Part shown: positions 40,013 through 48,725 of the stretch, piece after piece
Layout of the letters: every line of letters begins with the position of its first letter
How positions within the stretch are numbered: position 1 is the first letter of the stretch
Assembly (NCBI GenBank): GCA_963798805.1
Contig: CAWCVC010000010.1
Span: forward strand, 1,302,001 to 1,366,000
From: CAVZCK01 sp963798805
GTDB taxonomy: Bacteria > Pseudomonadota > Alphaproteobacteria > Rhizobiales > Rhodomicrobiaceae
Direction of reading: 5' to 3'
Length of the DNA: 64,000 nt
Translations under genes and position numbers: made by a program
Notes under the pieces: generated by a model
Told to the model about the DNA's origin: nothing
Database searches by the model: none
The model's input: only the letters and a program-made list of their open reading frames with translations

Positions 40013-41152
40013 ATGATCGTGGTAGCGGCAACCGCTGAAAGCAGCGGGGAAACGCGCGTCGCGCTTTCTCCGGAAACGGCCAAGAAATTCAAGTCGCTTG
40101 GCTGCGACGTGCGGATTCAGTCCGGCGCGGGGCGCTTCTCGCATTTCCCGGACAAGGCCTATGCGGATGCGGGCGCAACCGTCGTCGGGTCGGCCGAGGA
40201 GGCGTTGAAGGATGCCGATATCGTCCTGAAAGTGCGCCGGCCTTCGGCGGAAGACTTGGCCCTGATGAAGAAAGGCGCGGTGCTGGCCGCGATCCTCGAC
40301 CCCTATGGTGGCGGTGAGGCGATCGAGGCGCTCGCCAAGGCGGGCGTCAATGCTTTTGCCATGGAATTCATGCCGCGAATCAGCCGCGCCCAGAGCATGG
40401 ACGTGCTGTCGAGCCAGGCCAATCTCGCCGGCTATAAGGCGGTCGTCGATGCGGCCGCGCATTTCTCGCGCGCCCTGCCGATGATGATGACCGCCGCCGG
40501 GACGGTGCCGGCCGCGCGCGTCTTCGTGATGGGTGTCGGCGTCGCCGGCCTGCAGGCGATCGCGACGGCGAGACGGCTCGGCGCGGTGGTCTCGGCAACC
40601 GATGTCCGCCCGGCGACCAAGGAGCAGGTCGAGTTGCTGGGGGCAAAATTCATCGCGGTTGAGGACGAGGAGTTCAAGCAGGCCGAAACCGCCGGCGGCT
40701 ACGCCAAGGAAATGTCGGACGACTACAAGCGCAAGCAGGCCGAACTGGTCGCCAACCACGTCACCAACCAGGATATCGTCATCACAACGGCGCTGATCCC
40801 GGGCCGGCCGGCGCCGAAACTGGTCAGCAAGGCGATGATCGAAAGCATGAAGCCGGGCTCGATCATCGTCGACCTCGCGGCGGAACGCGGCGGCAATGCG
40901 GAACTGACCATGCCCGGAGAAATTGTCGAGCATCATGGCGTCACCATCATGGGGCCGGTCAATGTCGCAGGACAGGTTCCAGGCAACGCATCCAGCCTCT
41001 ATGCGCGCAATCTCTATGCCTTCATCGAACCGATGATCGACAAGAAAGAAGGCGTGCTGAAGATCGACTGGAACGACGATATCGTGAAGGGCACCGCCCT
41101 GACGCGCGACGGCCAGATCATTCATCCGAGCCTGACGGGAGCGAAATCATGA
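40013..41152 (+). CDS. pntAA: Proton-translocating NAD(P) transhydrogenase, NAD-binding alpha-1 subunit
   Basis: This subunit binds NADH at the cytoplasmic face of the transhydrogenase that uses the proton gradient to make NADPH. The 379-residue product has the N-terminal TAESSGETRVALSPETAKKF, the catalytic loop FAMEFMPRISRAQSMDVLSS and the Rossmann motif VMGVGVAGLQAIATARRLGA. Its stop overlaps the start of pntAB in ATGA, so translation is coupled. The split three-gene form is typical of alphaproteobacteria. Confidence 0.96.
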   Translation: MIVVAATAESSGETRVALSPETAKKFKSLGCDVRIQSGAGRFSHFPDKAYADAGATVVGSAEEALKDADIVLKVRRPSAEDLALMKKGAVLAAILDPYGGGEAIEALAKAGVNAFAMEFMPRISRAQSMDVLSSQANLAGYKAVVDAAAHFSRALPMMMTAAGTVPAARVFVMGVGVAGLQAIATARRLGAVVSATDVRPATKEQVELLGAKFIAVEDEEFKQAETAGGYAKEMSDDYKRKQAELVANHVTNQDIVITTALIPGRPAPKLVSKAMIESMKPGSIIVDLAAERGGNAELTMPGEIVEHHGVTIMGPVNVAGQVPGNASSLYARNLYAFIEPMIDKKEGVLKIDWNDDIVKGTALTRDGQIIHPSLTGAKS

Positions 41153-41673
41153 TTGGAAACTCAAGTCGAGATTCTGTCGCCTTGTCGAGGAGGCTCGGCG
41201 CCGAAGCTTTTCGCACTGTCGTTCCGGACGGCCCGACGCCGCAAGGGCGGCCGCGACAGGGGGGCAAATGGCGGGCGCTAGGTCTCTTAGTGCTCGGCGC
41301 GCTGTGTCTCACACCATCCGCGGCGTGGGCCTCATCGGCAGGCGGCAATATCGACCCGTTCGTCTTCCGGCTGTCGATCTTCGTGATGGCGATATTCGTC
41401 GGCTATTACGTGGTCTGGAGCGTCACGCCGGCCCTGCACACGCCACTGATGTCCGTCACCAACGCCATCTCCTCGGTCATCGTGGTCGGCGCGCTGCTCG
41501 CGGTTGCGGTCGAAGCCGCCGGCGGCCCGGAGGCGACGGCTCTCCTCGAAGGCACGGGGACCGCGAAGCTCTTCGGCCTTCTCGCCCTCACGATGGCTTC
41601 AGTGAACATTTTCGGCGGCTTCCTGGTCACGCAGCGAATGCTGGGCATGTACAAGAAGAAAGAAAAGAAATGA
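41149..41673 (+). CDS. pntAB: Transhydrogenase alpha-2 membrane subunit
   Basis: PntAB supplies the first group of membrane helices of the proton channel. The 174-residue product has an N-terminal extension of about 60 residues with one hydrophobic stretch, then NIDPFVFRLSIFVMAIFVGYYVVW and two further helices, ending NIFGGFLVTQRMLGMYKKKE. The extension is longer than in most homologues and may be a cleaved leader. The start overlaps pntAA and the stop overlaps the next gene, each as ATGA. Confidence 0.93.
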   Translation: MIGNSSRDSVALSRRLGAEAFRTVVPDGPTPQGRPRQGGKWRALGLLVLGALCLTPSAAWASSAGGNIDPFVFRLSIFVMAIFVGYYVVWSVTPALHTPLMSVTNAISSVIVVGALLAVAVEAAGGPEATALLEGTGTAKLFGLLALTMASVNIFGGFLVTQRMLGMYKKKEKK

Positions 41674-42188
41674 CCGCAACGGCGCTCGGGCGCATCAGAC
41701 ATCTTGCCGTTCTGGCTCTGGTCATCGGCCTCACCGGATGTTTCAAATCCTCTGCACCGCTCATCGACGCCTCGAACTCCAAATTTCCTTTCAAGACCAT
41801 CACGCTGAAAGCCGAGGATGGGGAGATCGAAATCCTGAAACGGGAAGGCGACGTCTATAAGCGCACCGAGGACGGCAAGCCGAGCGAGGAGCCGCTGCTG
41901 CTGCATGAAATCTCGGACGGCATCTACATCGTCCAGGAAACGCCGAAGGATGGGGATACGACCTATCTGTTCGCGAAGCGGGACGGCAACAATGTCGTGG
42001 TGCGCGGCGATTGCCACGGCATTGCGCCGGACACGCTCAAGCGCCTGAACTTCGACGTCCAGGACGAAAGCAAGGGCCTCTTTTATGAGTGCCACGCCAA
42101 GGATCTGAATGGGCTGATCGGCCTCGGCAAATTGCCGGACATCTGGTCGGAGGGAACGCAGACGCTCCAGATCCAGGCGATCGAATAA
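41670..42188 (+). CDS. Lipoprotein of unknown function inside the pnt operon
   Basis: The 172-residue product begins with a lipoprotein signal peptide whose lipobox LTGC puts Cys24 at the mature N-terminus. The mature part is hydrophilic, with IEILKREGDVYKRTEDGKP and two further cysteines (GDCHG; YECHAK). I do not recognise a domain. It starts in an ATGA overlap with pntAB and ends 12 bases before pntB, so it is translated with the transhydrogenase. That position suggests an accessory role, but nothing in the sequence proves it. Confidence 0.8.
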   Translation: MTATALGRIRHLAVLALVIGLTGCFKSSAPLIDASNSKFPFKTITLKAEDGEIEILKREGDVYKRTEDGKPSEEPLLLHEISDGIYIVQETPKDGDTTYLFAKRDGNNVVVRGDCHGIAPDTLKRLNFDVQDESKGLFYECHAKDLNGLIGLGKLPDIWSEGTQTLQIQAIE

Positions 42189-42200
42189 CGGGGGCCTCGA

Positions 42201-43595
42201 ATGTCGGCAAATCTGGTCGCACTGCTCTATCTGGTCTCGGGCGTGCTTTTCATTCTCGCCTTGCGCGGATTGTCGAGCCCGGAGACATCCCGGCGCGGCA
42301 ATCTCTTAGGCATGACCGGCATGGCGCTCGCCATCGCCACGACGCTCGGCGTGGCTGCGCCGACCCATGGCGGGACGTGGCTCATGATCATCGGCGGCGT
42401 TGCCGTCGGAGGCGGCATCGGCGCCTATACGGCGCGCCGCATCCCGATGACGGCGATGCCCCAGCTTGTCGCCGCCTTCCACAGCCTTGTCGGCCTCGCC
42501 GCAGTGTTCGTGGCCGCCGCCGCGCTCAATGCGCCGGAAGCGTTCGGCATCGGCACTCCCGGCAATATCGAGGTCTCGACGCTGATCGAAATGTCGCTCG
42601 GCATCGCCATCGGCGCGATCACCTTCTCCGGCTCGGTCATCGCATTCCTGAAGCTCGACGGGCGCATGTCCGGCGCTCCAATCATTCTTCCGGCGCGCCA
42701 TCTGATCAATCTCGCCCTCGCCGCCGGGCTGATCCTGCTCATCGTGCTGTTCTGCGGCAGCGCACATCAGCTCCTGTTCTGGCTGATCGTCGCCGTGGCG
42801 CTGGTATTCGGCGTGCTCATCATCGTTCCGATCGGCGGCGCCGACATGCCGGTCGTCGTGTCGATGCTGAACTCCTATTCCGGCTGGGCCGCCGCCGGCA
42901 TCGGCTTCACCCTCGGCAACACCGCCCTGATCATCACCGGCGCGCTGGTCGGCTCTTCGGGCGCGATCTTGTCCTACATCATGTGCAAGGGCATGAACCG
43001 CTCCTTCATCTCGGTGATCCTCGGCGGCTTCGGCGGCGAGACCGCGGTGGCGGTAGGGGCGGCGGAACAGCGGCCAGTGAAGCAGGGCTCGGCGGACGAT
43101 GCAGCCTTCATCCTGAAGAACTCCTCCAAGGTCATCATCGTCCCCGGCTATGGCATGGCCGTCGCCCAGGCGCAGCACGCGCTGCGCGATATGGCCGACA
43201 AGCTGAAGGCGGAGGGCGTGGAGATTTCCTACGCCATCCACCCGGTCGCGGGCCGCATGCCCGGCCATATGAACGTGCTGCTGGCCGAAGCGAATGTGCC
43301 TTATGACGAGGTCTTCGAGCTGGAGGACATCAACAACGCCTTCTCGCAAGCGGACGTGGCTTTCGTCATCGGCGCCAATGACGTGACCAACCCGGCCGCC
43401 AAGGAAGATCCCTCCTCGCCGATCTTCGGCATGCCGGTGCTCGAGGTCTGGAAGGCCGGCACGGTGATGTTCATAAAACGGTCGCTATCGTCCGGCTATG
43501 CCGGTATCGACAATTCGCTGTTCTATCGCGACAACACCATGATGCTGTTCGGCGATGCCAAGAAGATGACCGAGGAAATCGTCAAGGCGCTGTAG
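42201..43595 (+). CDS. pntB: Transhydrogenase beta subunit
   Basis: PntB carries the remaining proton-channel helices and the NADP-binding domain. The 464-residue product has about nine hydrophobic segments to residue 260, then the NADP domain with IVPGYGMAVAQAQHALR and FVIGANDVTNPAA, and the usual C-terminus MTEEIVKAL. The length is normal, so nothing is lost at the 3' end. The stop codon TAG is nevertheless the first triplet of a palindromic repeat. Confidence 0.96.
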   Translation: MSANLVALLYLVSGVLFILALRGLSSPETSRRGNLLGMTGMALAIATTLGVAAPTHGGTWLMIIGGVAVGGGIGAYTARRIPMTAMPQLVAAFHSLVGLAAVFVAAAALNAPEAFGIGTPGNIEVSTLIEMSLGIAIGAITFSGSVIAFLKLDGRMSGAPIILPARHLINLALAAGLILLIVLFCGSAHQLLFWLIVAVALVFGVLIIVPIGGADMPVVVSMLNSYSGWAAAGIGFTLGNTALIITGALVGSSGAILSYIMCKGMNRSFISVILGGFGGETAVAVGAAEQRPVKQGSADDAAFILKNSSKVIIVPGYGMAVAQAQHALRDMADKLKAEGVEISYAIHPVAGRMPGHMNVLLAEANVPYDEVFELEDINNAFSQADVAFVIGANDVTNPAAKEDPSSPIFGMPVLEVWKAGTVMFIKRSLSSGYAGIDNSLFYRDNTMMLFGDAKKMTEEIVKAL

Positions 43596-43645
43596 AGCGG
43601 GATGAGGAAAAGTGGGAACCGGTTTTCCGCTCGCATTCCGCTCTA
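43593..43645. repeat. TA-flanked palindromic repeat, copy B1
   Basis: TAGAGCGG pairs with CCGCTCTA at the ends, and GAGGAAAA with TTTTCCGC inside. The centre AAAAGTGGGAACCGGTTTT is shared with other copies. The first TAG is the stop codon of pntB. Confidence 0.88.
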
Positions 43646-43744
43646 ACCAATTGGAATTGATCACTGTCATGATTTTGGATTGATCCAATCCAAAATCATC
43701 GTGATCTAGCGGGCGCCCCTCGGCGGCCATCAGGAGTAAACGTC

Positions 43745-44047
43745 ATGCGCCGCTTTTTCATTTCGCTGTTTGTCCTGTCGCTGATCGCCACGGCGGGAAC
43801 CATCTACTGGCGGACCTATTTGCCGGAAAAGACCGTGTCCGCGGCAGCGCCGCAGGCCGAATCCCGCGGATTTCGCGAACGCAACCTCGATACGAGCCCA
43901 AGCGGCGGATCGAGCAGTCAGGAAGTCACGAAGGCGCCGTCGGCGCGGCAGGACTTCGCCGTAACGATCTCGATCGTCTCCTCGATCATTTCGGCGGTCG
44001 CGGCGGTATTCCAGACCTGGCTGACGGCGCGCGCCTTCAGACGGTAG
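43745..44047 (+). CDS. Small membrane protein of unknown function
   Basis: The 100-residue product has an N-terminal hydrophobic segment (about residues 4-20), a hydrophilic Ser/Ala-rich middle and a second hydrophobic segment near residues 72-95 ending AFRR. I do not recognise a family. A GGAGTAAACGTC ribosome-binding site precedes the ATG. The stop TAG is the first triplet of the repeat at 44045. It stands between two repeat copies, so its ends may have been reshaped. Confidence 0.6.
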   Translation: MRRFFISLFVLSLIATAGTIYWRTYLPEKTVSAAAPQAESRGFRERNLDTSPSGGSSSQEVTKAPSARQDFAVTISIVSSIISAVAAVFQTWLTARAFRR

Positions 44048-44097
44048 AGCACGATCGGGAAAGGCGGGAACCGGCTTTCCCGTAAAAACATGCGTAA
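44045..44097. repeat. TA-flanked palindromic repeat, copy B2 (degenerate right end)
   Basis: It reads TAGAGCACGATCGGGAAAGG and keeps the core GGCGGGAACCGGCTTTCC, but the right arm has decayed. Its TAG is the stop codon of the gene ending at 44047. Confidence 0.78.
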
Positions 44098-44157
44098 CCA
44101 AATCGATGCAGACCATGGCTGATTCAGCATGAAACGATCATGGTCCAGGGTGGCCTT

Positions 44158-45045
44158 ATGCGCCTGGCCGACGCAACCCGCCGCAATGGCAGCCGGATGC
44201 TTATGCATGTGCTTCTGACCATAGCGGCCATCATTGCCGCTCTCTATCTGATCGCAGTCGTTTCGCTCTACATCTTCCAGCGGCGGCTGATCTACTATCC
44301 TGACCCCATCCACTATACGCCGGCCGAGGCCGAGCTTCCGGGCGTGCGCGAAGTGACGATCGGCACGCCGGATGGCGAGCGCCTCGTTGCCTGGTGGGCA
44401 AAGGCTTCAGCCGGCCAGCCGACCATCCTCTATTTCCACGGCAATGCCGGCGGCCTCAACGCCCGGGCCGAGCGCATCAAGCGCTTCGCCGGCGCCGGCT
44501 TCGGCGTCTTCATGCCGGCCTATCGCGGTTATTCCGGCAGCAGCGGCGAGCCGTCCGAGCGCGCCCTCGTTGCCGATGCGCTGCTCGTCTATGACGATCT
44601 GAGAACGGCCGGCGTGGCGGCGGACGACATTGTCGCCTATGGGGAATCGCTCGGCTCGGGCGTTGCCGTGCAGCTTGCGGCGGTGAGGCACGTCGGCGCG
44701 CTTGTGCTCGATGCGCCCTATACCTCGCTGCCCGACATCGGCAAGCGGCTCTACCCTTACGCGCCGGTCGGGACCTTCATGATCGACCGCTTCGACTCGA
44801 AGACACACATCGCCAAGGTGAAGGCACCGATCCTGATCCTGCACGGCACGAACGACACGACCGTTCCGATCGGGCTCGGCCGCGCACTGTTCGAGATAGC
44901 GCCGGAACCGAAGGAATTCGCCGCCATCGAGAGCGCCGGTCATTCGAACATCTATCTCTTCGGCGCTTTCGCCCGGCTCGAAGACTTCCTGAGCCGGCAC
45001 CGGAGCCGCCCGGATCTTCACAGGCAGCTTCGCCGCCGGCTTTGA
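44158..45045 (+). CDS. Membrane-anchored alpha/beta hydrolase, copy 1
   Basis: The 295-residue protein has one N-terminal transmembrane segment (about residues 18-38) and then an alpha/beta-hydrolase domain. YFHGNAGGLNAR forms the oxyanion loop, Ser164 lies in YGESLGSG, and GTNDTTVP and AGHSNIYLFG supply Asp and His. This is the BEM46/YfhR-like group of unknown substrate. The ATG at 44158 has an AGGGTGG site before it; ATG codons at 44140 and nearer the helix are alternatives. It is followed by a related second copy. Confidence 0.85.
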   Translation: MRLADATRRNGSRMLMHVLLTIAAIIAALYLIAVVSLYIFQRRLIYYPDPIHYTPAEAELPGVREVTIGTPDGERLVAWWAKASAGQPTILYFHGNAGGLNARAERIKRFAGAGFGVFMPAYRGYSGSSGEPSERALVADALLVYDDLRTAGVAADDIVAYGESLGSGVAVQLAAVRHVGALVLDAPYTSLPDIGKRLYPYAPVGTFMIDRFDSKTHIAKVKAPILILHGTNDTTVPIGLGRALFEIAPEPKEFAAIESAGHSNIYLFGAFARLEDFLSRHRSRPDLHRQLRRRL

Positions 45046-45169
45046 CCTCCAACCTCGCCATTTTTGGGGCGCGATTCGCGCCAATTACTTCACCCAGCGG
45101 GATTACGTCTTTCAGCCAAGCACACTGCAGATCGCCCCCGAAGCTCTGGGTCTCGACGGCGTCGCCGAG

Positions 45170-45889
45170 ATGACGCTGCCGACGCCAGATGGCGAGCGGC
45201 TGATCGCCTGGTACGGCATCCCGGACAAAGGTCAGCCCACACTCTTCTATCTGCATGGTAATGCCGGCGCCCTGGCGCACCGCGCGGGCCGTGTCCGGCT
45301 GTACCGCACCCAGGGCTACGGCATCTTCATGCTGGCCTATCGCGGCTTCTCCGGCAGCACAGGCACGCCGACCGAGGCGAAGATCGTCGGCGACGCGCTG
45401 ATGGCCTATGACAAGCTCGCCAGCTTCACCCCGCCGGACAGCAAGATCGTGATCTACGGCAAATCGCTCGGCACCGGCGTCGCGGTGCAGGTGGCGGCGA
45501 AGCGGCGGCCGGCGGGCGTCATTCTCGAATCGCCCTTCTCATCGGTGACCGATGTCGGCGCTCATCTCTATCCGTTCCTGCCGGTCTATTGGCTGCTGAG
45601 GGACCGCTTCGATTCGATGCGATATATTCGCAGCGTGAAGGCGCCGCTCCTCGTCCTCCATGGCGAGAGCGACCGGATCGTGCCGGTGAGCCTGGGCCGG
45701 AAGCTGTTCGCCGCGGCGCCCGGACCGAAGCAAGGCTATTTTTTCGCCGGCGCGACGCATTATTCGCTCTATGAGCATGGGGCGTTCGGCAAGGTCCGCG
45801 AATTTCTGGACAGGTTCGGCAGCAGGCGCGACCTGCCGCCCCACACGATCCCGATCTCGTGCCGGCCGGGCTGCCCGCAGATCCGTTAG
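45170..45889 (+). CDS. Alpha/beta hydrolase, copy 2, apparently missing its N-terminal segment
   Basis: From the first ATG at 45170 the product is 239 residues. It is closely similar to copy 1: TPDGERLIAW, YLHGNAGALAHRAGR, Ser99 in YGKSLGTG, HGESDRIVP and GATHYSLYEHG. The frame is open upstream to about 44990 and encodes NYFTQRDYVFQPSTLQIAPE, which aligns with the linker after the helix of copy 1. There is no in-frame ATG, GTG or TTG there, and no membrane helix. The copy therefore looks 5'-truncated or frameshifted. The stop TAG is the start of a repeat. Confidence 0.7.
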   Translation: MTLPTPDGERLIAWYGIPDKGQPTLFYLHGNAGALAHRAGRVRLYRTQGYGIFMLAYRGFSGSTGTPTEAKIVGDALMAYDKLASFTPPDSKIVIYGKSLGTGVAVQVAAKRRPAGVILESPFSSVTDVGAHLYPFLPVYWLLRDRFDSMRYIRSVKAPLLVLHGESDRIVPVSLGRKLFAAAPGPKQGYFFAGATHYSLYEHGAFGKVREFLDRFGSRRDLPPHTIPISCRPGCPQIR

Positions 45890-45934
45890 AGTCGGACCGA
45901 AAAGTGCGAAGTGGTTTTCGGACAAATCCGATGC
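45887..45934. repeat. TA-flanked repeat, partial copy A4
   Basis: TAGAGTCGGACCGAAAAGTG and TTTTCGGACAAATCCGATG keep the first hairpin, but the second hairpin is missing. Its TAG is the stop codon of the hydrolase ending at 45889. Confidence 0.82.
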
Positions 45935-45965
45935 GAGTGATTCGATCTCGCTGCTGCCGGTCGAA

Positions 45966-46784
45966 TCAGGCGGCGCTGCCGACGCGGTCGAGGCCCTCGC
46001 GCGCCGGGCGGAAGGACGGGTTGATCTGCAGGGCGCGCTCATAGGCCCGCGCGGCCTCCTTGCGGGCGCCCATGCCTTCGGCCGCCTGACCGCGGAGCGC
46101 CCAGGCCTCGTAATTGTTCTTGCTACCCTGCGCCGCCTTATAGAAATCGTCGAAAGCGTTCTCGTATTTCTTCAGAGCGAGCTCGCTGATGCCTTTGGCC
46201 TGATAGACCTCCGCCGCGTCGGCGCGGTAGCCGAGCGCGTTGTCGAAATCTTCGAGGGCCTCGATATGCTGGCCCATCGCCTGACGGCTGAGGCCGCGGT
46301 TGAAGAAGGCGATCGGATTGCTCTCGATTTGCAGAGCGTGCGAGAAATCGGCAATCGCCATCGGATGATTCTTCATCAGCCGGTAGACATTCCCCCGGCC
46401 GATATAGGCGACCGGATAATTCGGCTCGATATTGATCGCCTTGTCATAGTCGGCAAGCGCCTGCTGCAGATTCTTGGCGCGGACATAGACCAGGGCGCGG
46501 TTGGCGTAGGCCTGTGGAAACTGCGGATTGATCGTCAGCGCGGCGTTGAAGTCGGCCAGCGCTTTCTGATACTCGCCCGCCTGGCCATAGGCGGAGCCCC
46601 TCAGATTGAGGGCATTCGCATCATTGGGGTTCTTTTTGATAACTTCGGTGAGCGAGGCGATGTTGTTCTTCTGTTCGGCCTGAGCGGCTTGTTTCAGAGC
46701 AAGCTGATTCGCCACCTCGGCGGTCTGGCAACCGGCGAGCGCGCCTAAGAGCAGCAAGACCGGAAGTTTGCCGCCAATGCCCAT
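45966..46784 (-). CDS. TPR-repeat lipoprotein
   Basis: The 272-residue product has a lipoprotein signal peptide with the lipobox LAGC at Cys19. About six tetratricopeptide repeats follow, such as ANALNLRGSAYGQAGEYQKALADF and AYANRALVYVRAKNLQQALADY. Such proteins act as envelope scaffolds, similar in layout to NlpI. The ATG at 46784 has AGGA six bases upstream; ATGs at 46802 and 46877 are alternatives. Confidence 0.88.
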   Translation of the reverse strand: MGIGGKLPVLLLLGALAGCQTAEVANQLALKQAAQAEQKNNIASLTEVIKKNPNDANALNLRGSAYGQAGEYQKALADFNAALTINPQFPQAYANRALVYVRAKNLQQALADYDKAINIEPNYPVAYIGRGNVYRLMKNHPMAIADFSHALQIESNPIAFFNRGLSRQAMGQHIEALEDFDNALGYRADAAEVYQAKGISELALKKYENAFDDFYKAAQGSKNNYEAWALRGQAAEGMGARKEAARAYERALQINPSFRPAREGLDRVGSAA

Positions 46785-46967
46785 TTTGATCCTGAAGCCC
46801 ATCAGAACAGCCAATCCTGGTTGTCGGCTGATCGCAACAAGGCAACGAAGCGAGATCTGTTCTTCGTTGCCGGCCATTCGAACTCTTGGTGCTACAGAAA
46901 TGCGGCCTAATTTGGTTCCGCCGAGGTCTGGTGCGAACTATCACCAGAGCCTAGGTTGAAGAGGCGG

Positions 46968-47192
46968 TTAGCGCCTGCCTCGACCGACAATCAGGCCCTC
47001 GCGCTGCATGCGCTTACGGGCGAGCTTGCGCGCTCTGCGGATGGCTTCGGCCTTTTCGCGCGCGCGTCTTTCTGACGGCTTTTCGTAGTAGTTGCGGAGC
47101 TTCATCTCCCGGAAGATGCCTTCCCGCTGCATCTTCTTCTTCAGGGCTTTTAACGCCTGATCGACGTTGTTATCACGAACATGTACTTGCAC
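46968..47192 (-). CDS. rpsU: 30S ribosomal protein S21
   Basis: S21 is a small basic protein of the 30S platform that helps start translation. The 74-residue product reads VQVHVRDNNVDQALKALKKK and ends in a strongly basic tail, typical of alphaproteobacterial S21. The start is GTG at 47192 with GAAGGAGA upstream. The open frame continues to 47681, but only this part resembles S21. Confidence 0.95.
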   Translation of the reverse strand: MQVHVRDNNVDQALKALKKKMQREGIFREMKLRNYYEKPSERRAREKAEAIRRARKLARKRMQREGLIVGRGRR

Positions 47193-47422
47193 GCTGTCTC
47201 CTTCGGTTCGGGTCGAAAAAATTGGCCGCATGAAATGACAGAAAATGCCGGGACGCGAGCGCTCCCGGCATCGTTGTCTGCACAATATATAGCAAATCGG
47301 GGCGGTGATGTCCATCGCAGTGACACGAAACAGCCATGTCTTGTGGCAGGAATACCCAGATATATGGCTGTCCGGCGTTGCCCATCGGGCGCAATCCAGC
47401 AGCCGGACCAGCGAAGCGCGCG

Positions 47423-48115
47423 ATGAGATTTGAGCGCTACGCGATCTACTGGGCGCCTGCGCCCGGCGGCGCCCTGGCAGCTTTCGGCCGTGTCTGGCTC
47501 GGCGGCGATCCGGAGAGCGGCGATCTTCACAGCGAGCGCGAATCTCTCGGGCTGGACCCCGATCTCGTCGAGCGGGCGACGCAAGCGCCGCGCCGCTACG
47601 GGCTTCACGCCACGCTGAAGGCACCGTTTCGCCTAGATCCGCGCTCGACCGAGACCGAGCTGGCGGAGGCGCTCGGCGCATTCTGCGCGAGGCGGCGCCG
47701 CGTGGTCGGCGGTCCCCTGCGCCTCCACCGCTTCTCGCGCTATCTGGCGCTCATTCCCTCCGTCCCGCGCACCGAGATCGAATGGCTCGCCGATCAATGC
47801 GTGACATGGTTCGACGGCTTCCGCGCGCCGCTGAGCGAGGCCGAGCGGGCACGCCGTCCCGCCGACATGCCGGAGCCGCAGCGCTCCTATTTCGAGGAAT
47901 TCGGCTATCCGGACATCTTCAGCCGGTTCTTCTTCCATATCACGCTTGCCGGTCCGCTCAGCGATTCGGAGCTCGACATGGTCGAAGCGGCGCTCATGCC
48001 GGCCGTCGCGGCGCTCACCGAGGATGATTTCGCGATCGAGGATATCTGCCTGGTCGGCGATCCGGGCGCTGGCCGTCTGTTCCGGATCCTGCGCCGCTGT
48101 CCGCTAATTCGATGA
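47423..48115 (+). CDS. DUF1045 phosphonate-operon protein
   Basis: The 230-residue protein belongs to the DUF1045 family found in C-P lyase gene clusters (2H-phosphoesterase-like). It has two histidine motifs of the expected kind, GLHATLKAPF near residue 65 and FHITLAGPL near residue 175, plus an N-terminal RYAIYWAPAPGGALA. The ATG at 47423 gives normal length. It converges on phnN, and the two coding regions overlap by 101 bases at their 3' ends. Confidence 0.88.
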   Translation: MRFERYAIYWAPAPGGALAAFGRVWLGGDPESGDLHSERESLGLDPDLVERATQAPRRYGLHATLKAPFRLDPRSTETELAEALGAFCARRRRVVGGPLRLHRFSRYLALIPSVPRTEIEWLADQCVTWFDGFRAPLSEAERARRPADMPEPQRSYFEEFGYPDIFSRFFFHITLAGPLSDSELDMVEAALMPAVAALTEDDFAIEDICLVGDPGAGRLFRILRRCPLIR

Positions 48116-48725
48116 GAAGTCCGGCAATCAGCGCGTTGAAGGCTGCGATCCCGTCTGCGAGACTGCCCGAATTATCCAGGTGACTGACCCAGTCTCCATC
48201 CGGCGGAGCGAAGACCTGCGCGCGCTCCAGCCGTTCGTAGATGCTGCCCGCCGGTTCGCGGCCGCGCGCAACGAGCCGCTGCTGGCGGATCTCCTTCGGC
48301 GCATTCACATAGATGACGCGCGTCCTCGCCCAAAGGCCGCACGCGGCGGGGATGATCTGCCGCGAGACATTGACCACGACCGTCTTGCCGGCGATAAGCG
48401 CATCGCGGCAATCGGCGGAAACACCGTATTTCAGCCCATGCGCTTCCCAGGCGAGGAAGAAGCCGCCCTCAGCTTCCCTCCGCGCGAACTCGCTTTCGGA
48501 GAGCACGGCATGCGCTTCGCCGGTCTGGTCGGCGCGGGTGATGATCCGCTGCAGGAACAGAATGGACGGATGGCTGCGGAAATGGCCGCGCGCCGCATCG
48601 AGCAATGTGTCCTTGCCCGCCCCCGACGGGCCGACCACCAGCACCAGCGTTCCGCCAGCGATTGCCTCTCCGGCGTTCTGCGCCGGCGCCGTCTCAGGCA
48701 ATCTTTTTCTCGCCCCGCCAGACAT
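48015..48725 (-). CDS. phnN: Ribose 1,5-bisphosphate phosphokinase
   Basis: PhnN phosphorylates ribose 1,5-bisphosphate to PRPP, the last step of C-P lyase phosphonate use. The 236-residue product has the P-loop VVGPSGAGKDTL at residues 31-42, the guanylate-kinase-like QRIITRADQTGEAHAVLSE and FFLAWEAHGLKYG. It is longer than the usual 180-195 residues. The extra 35-45 C-terminal residues (rich in Arg, Pro, Gly and Asp) read through the opposite-strand DUF1045 gene. Its start overlaps the end of phnM by 32 bases. Confidence 0.9.
   Translation of the reverse strand: MSGGARKRLPETAPAQNAGEAIAGGTLVLVVGPSGAGKDTLLDAARGHFRSHPSILFLQRIITRADQTGEAHAVLSESEFARREAEGGFFLAWEAHGLKYGVSADCRDALIAGKTVVVNVSRQIIPAACGLWARTRVIYVNAPKEIRQQRLVARGREPAGSIYERLERAQVFAPPDGDWVSHLDNSGSLADGIAAFNALIAGLLIELADSGAGSGTDGQRPDRRPGRYPRSRNHPR

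Noticed and set aside
46968..47681. A 237-residue protein ending in ribosomal protein S21
   Set aside because: Only the last 74 residues match S21, and a GTG with a strong ribosome-binding site starts exactly there; the upstream part is antisense to the DUF1045 gene.
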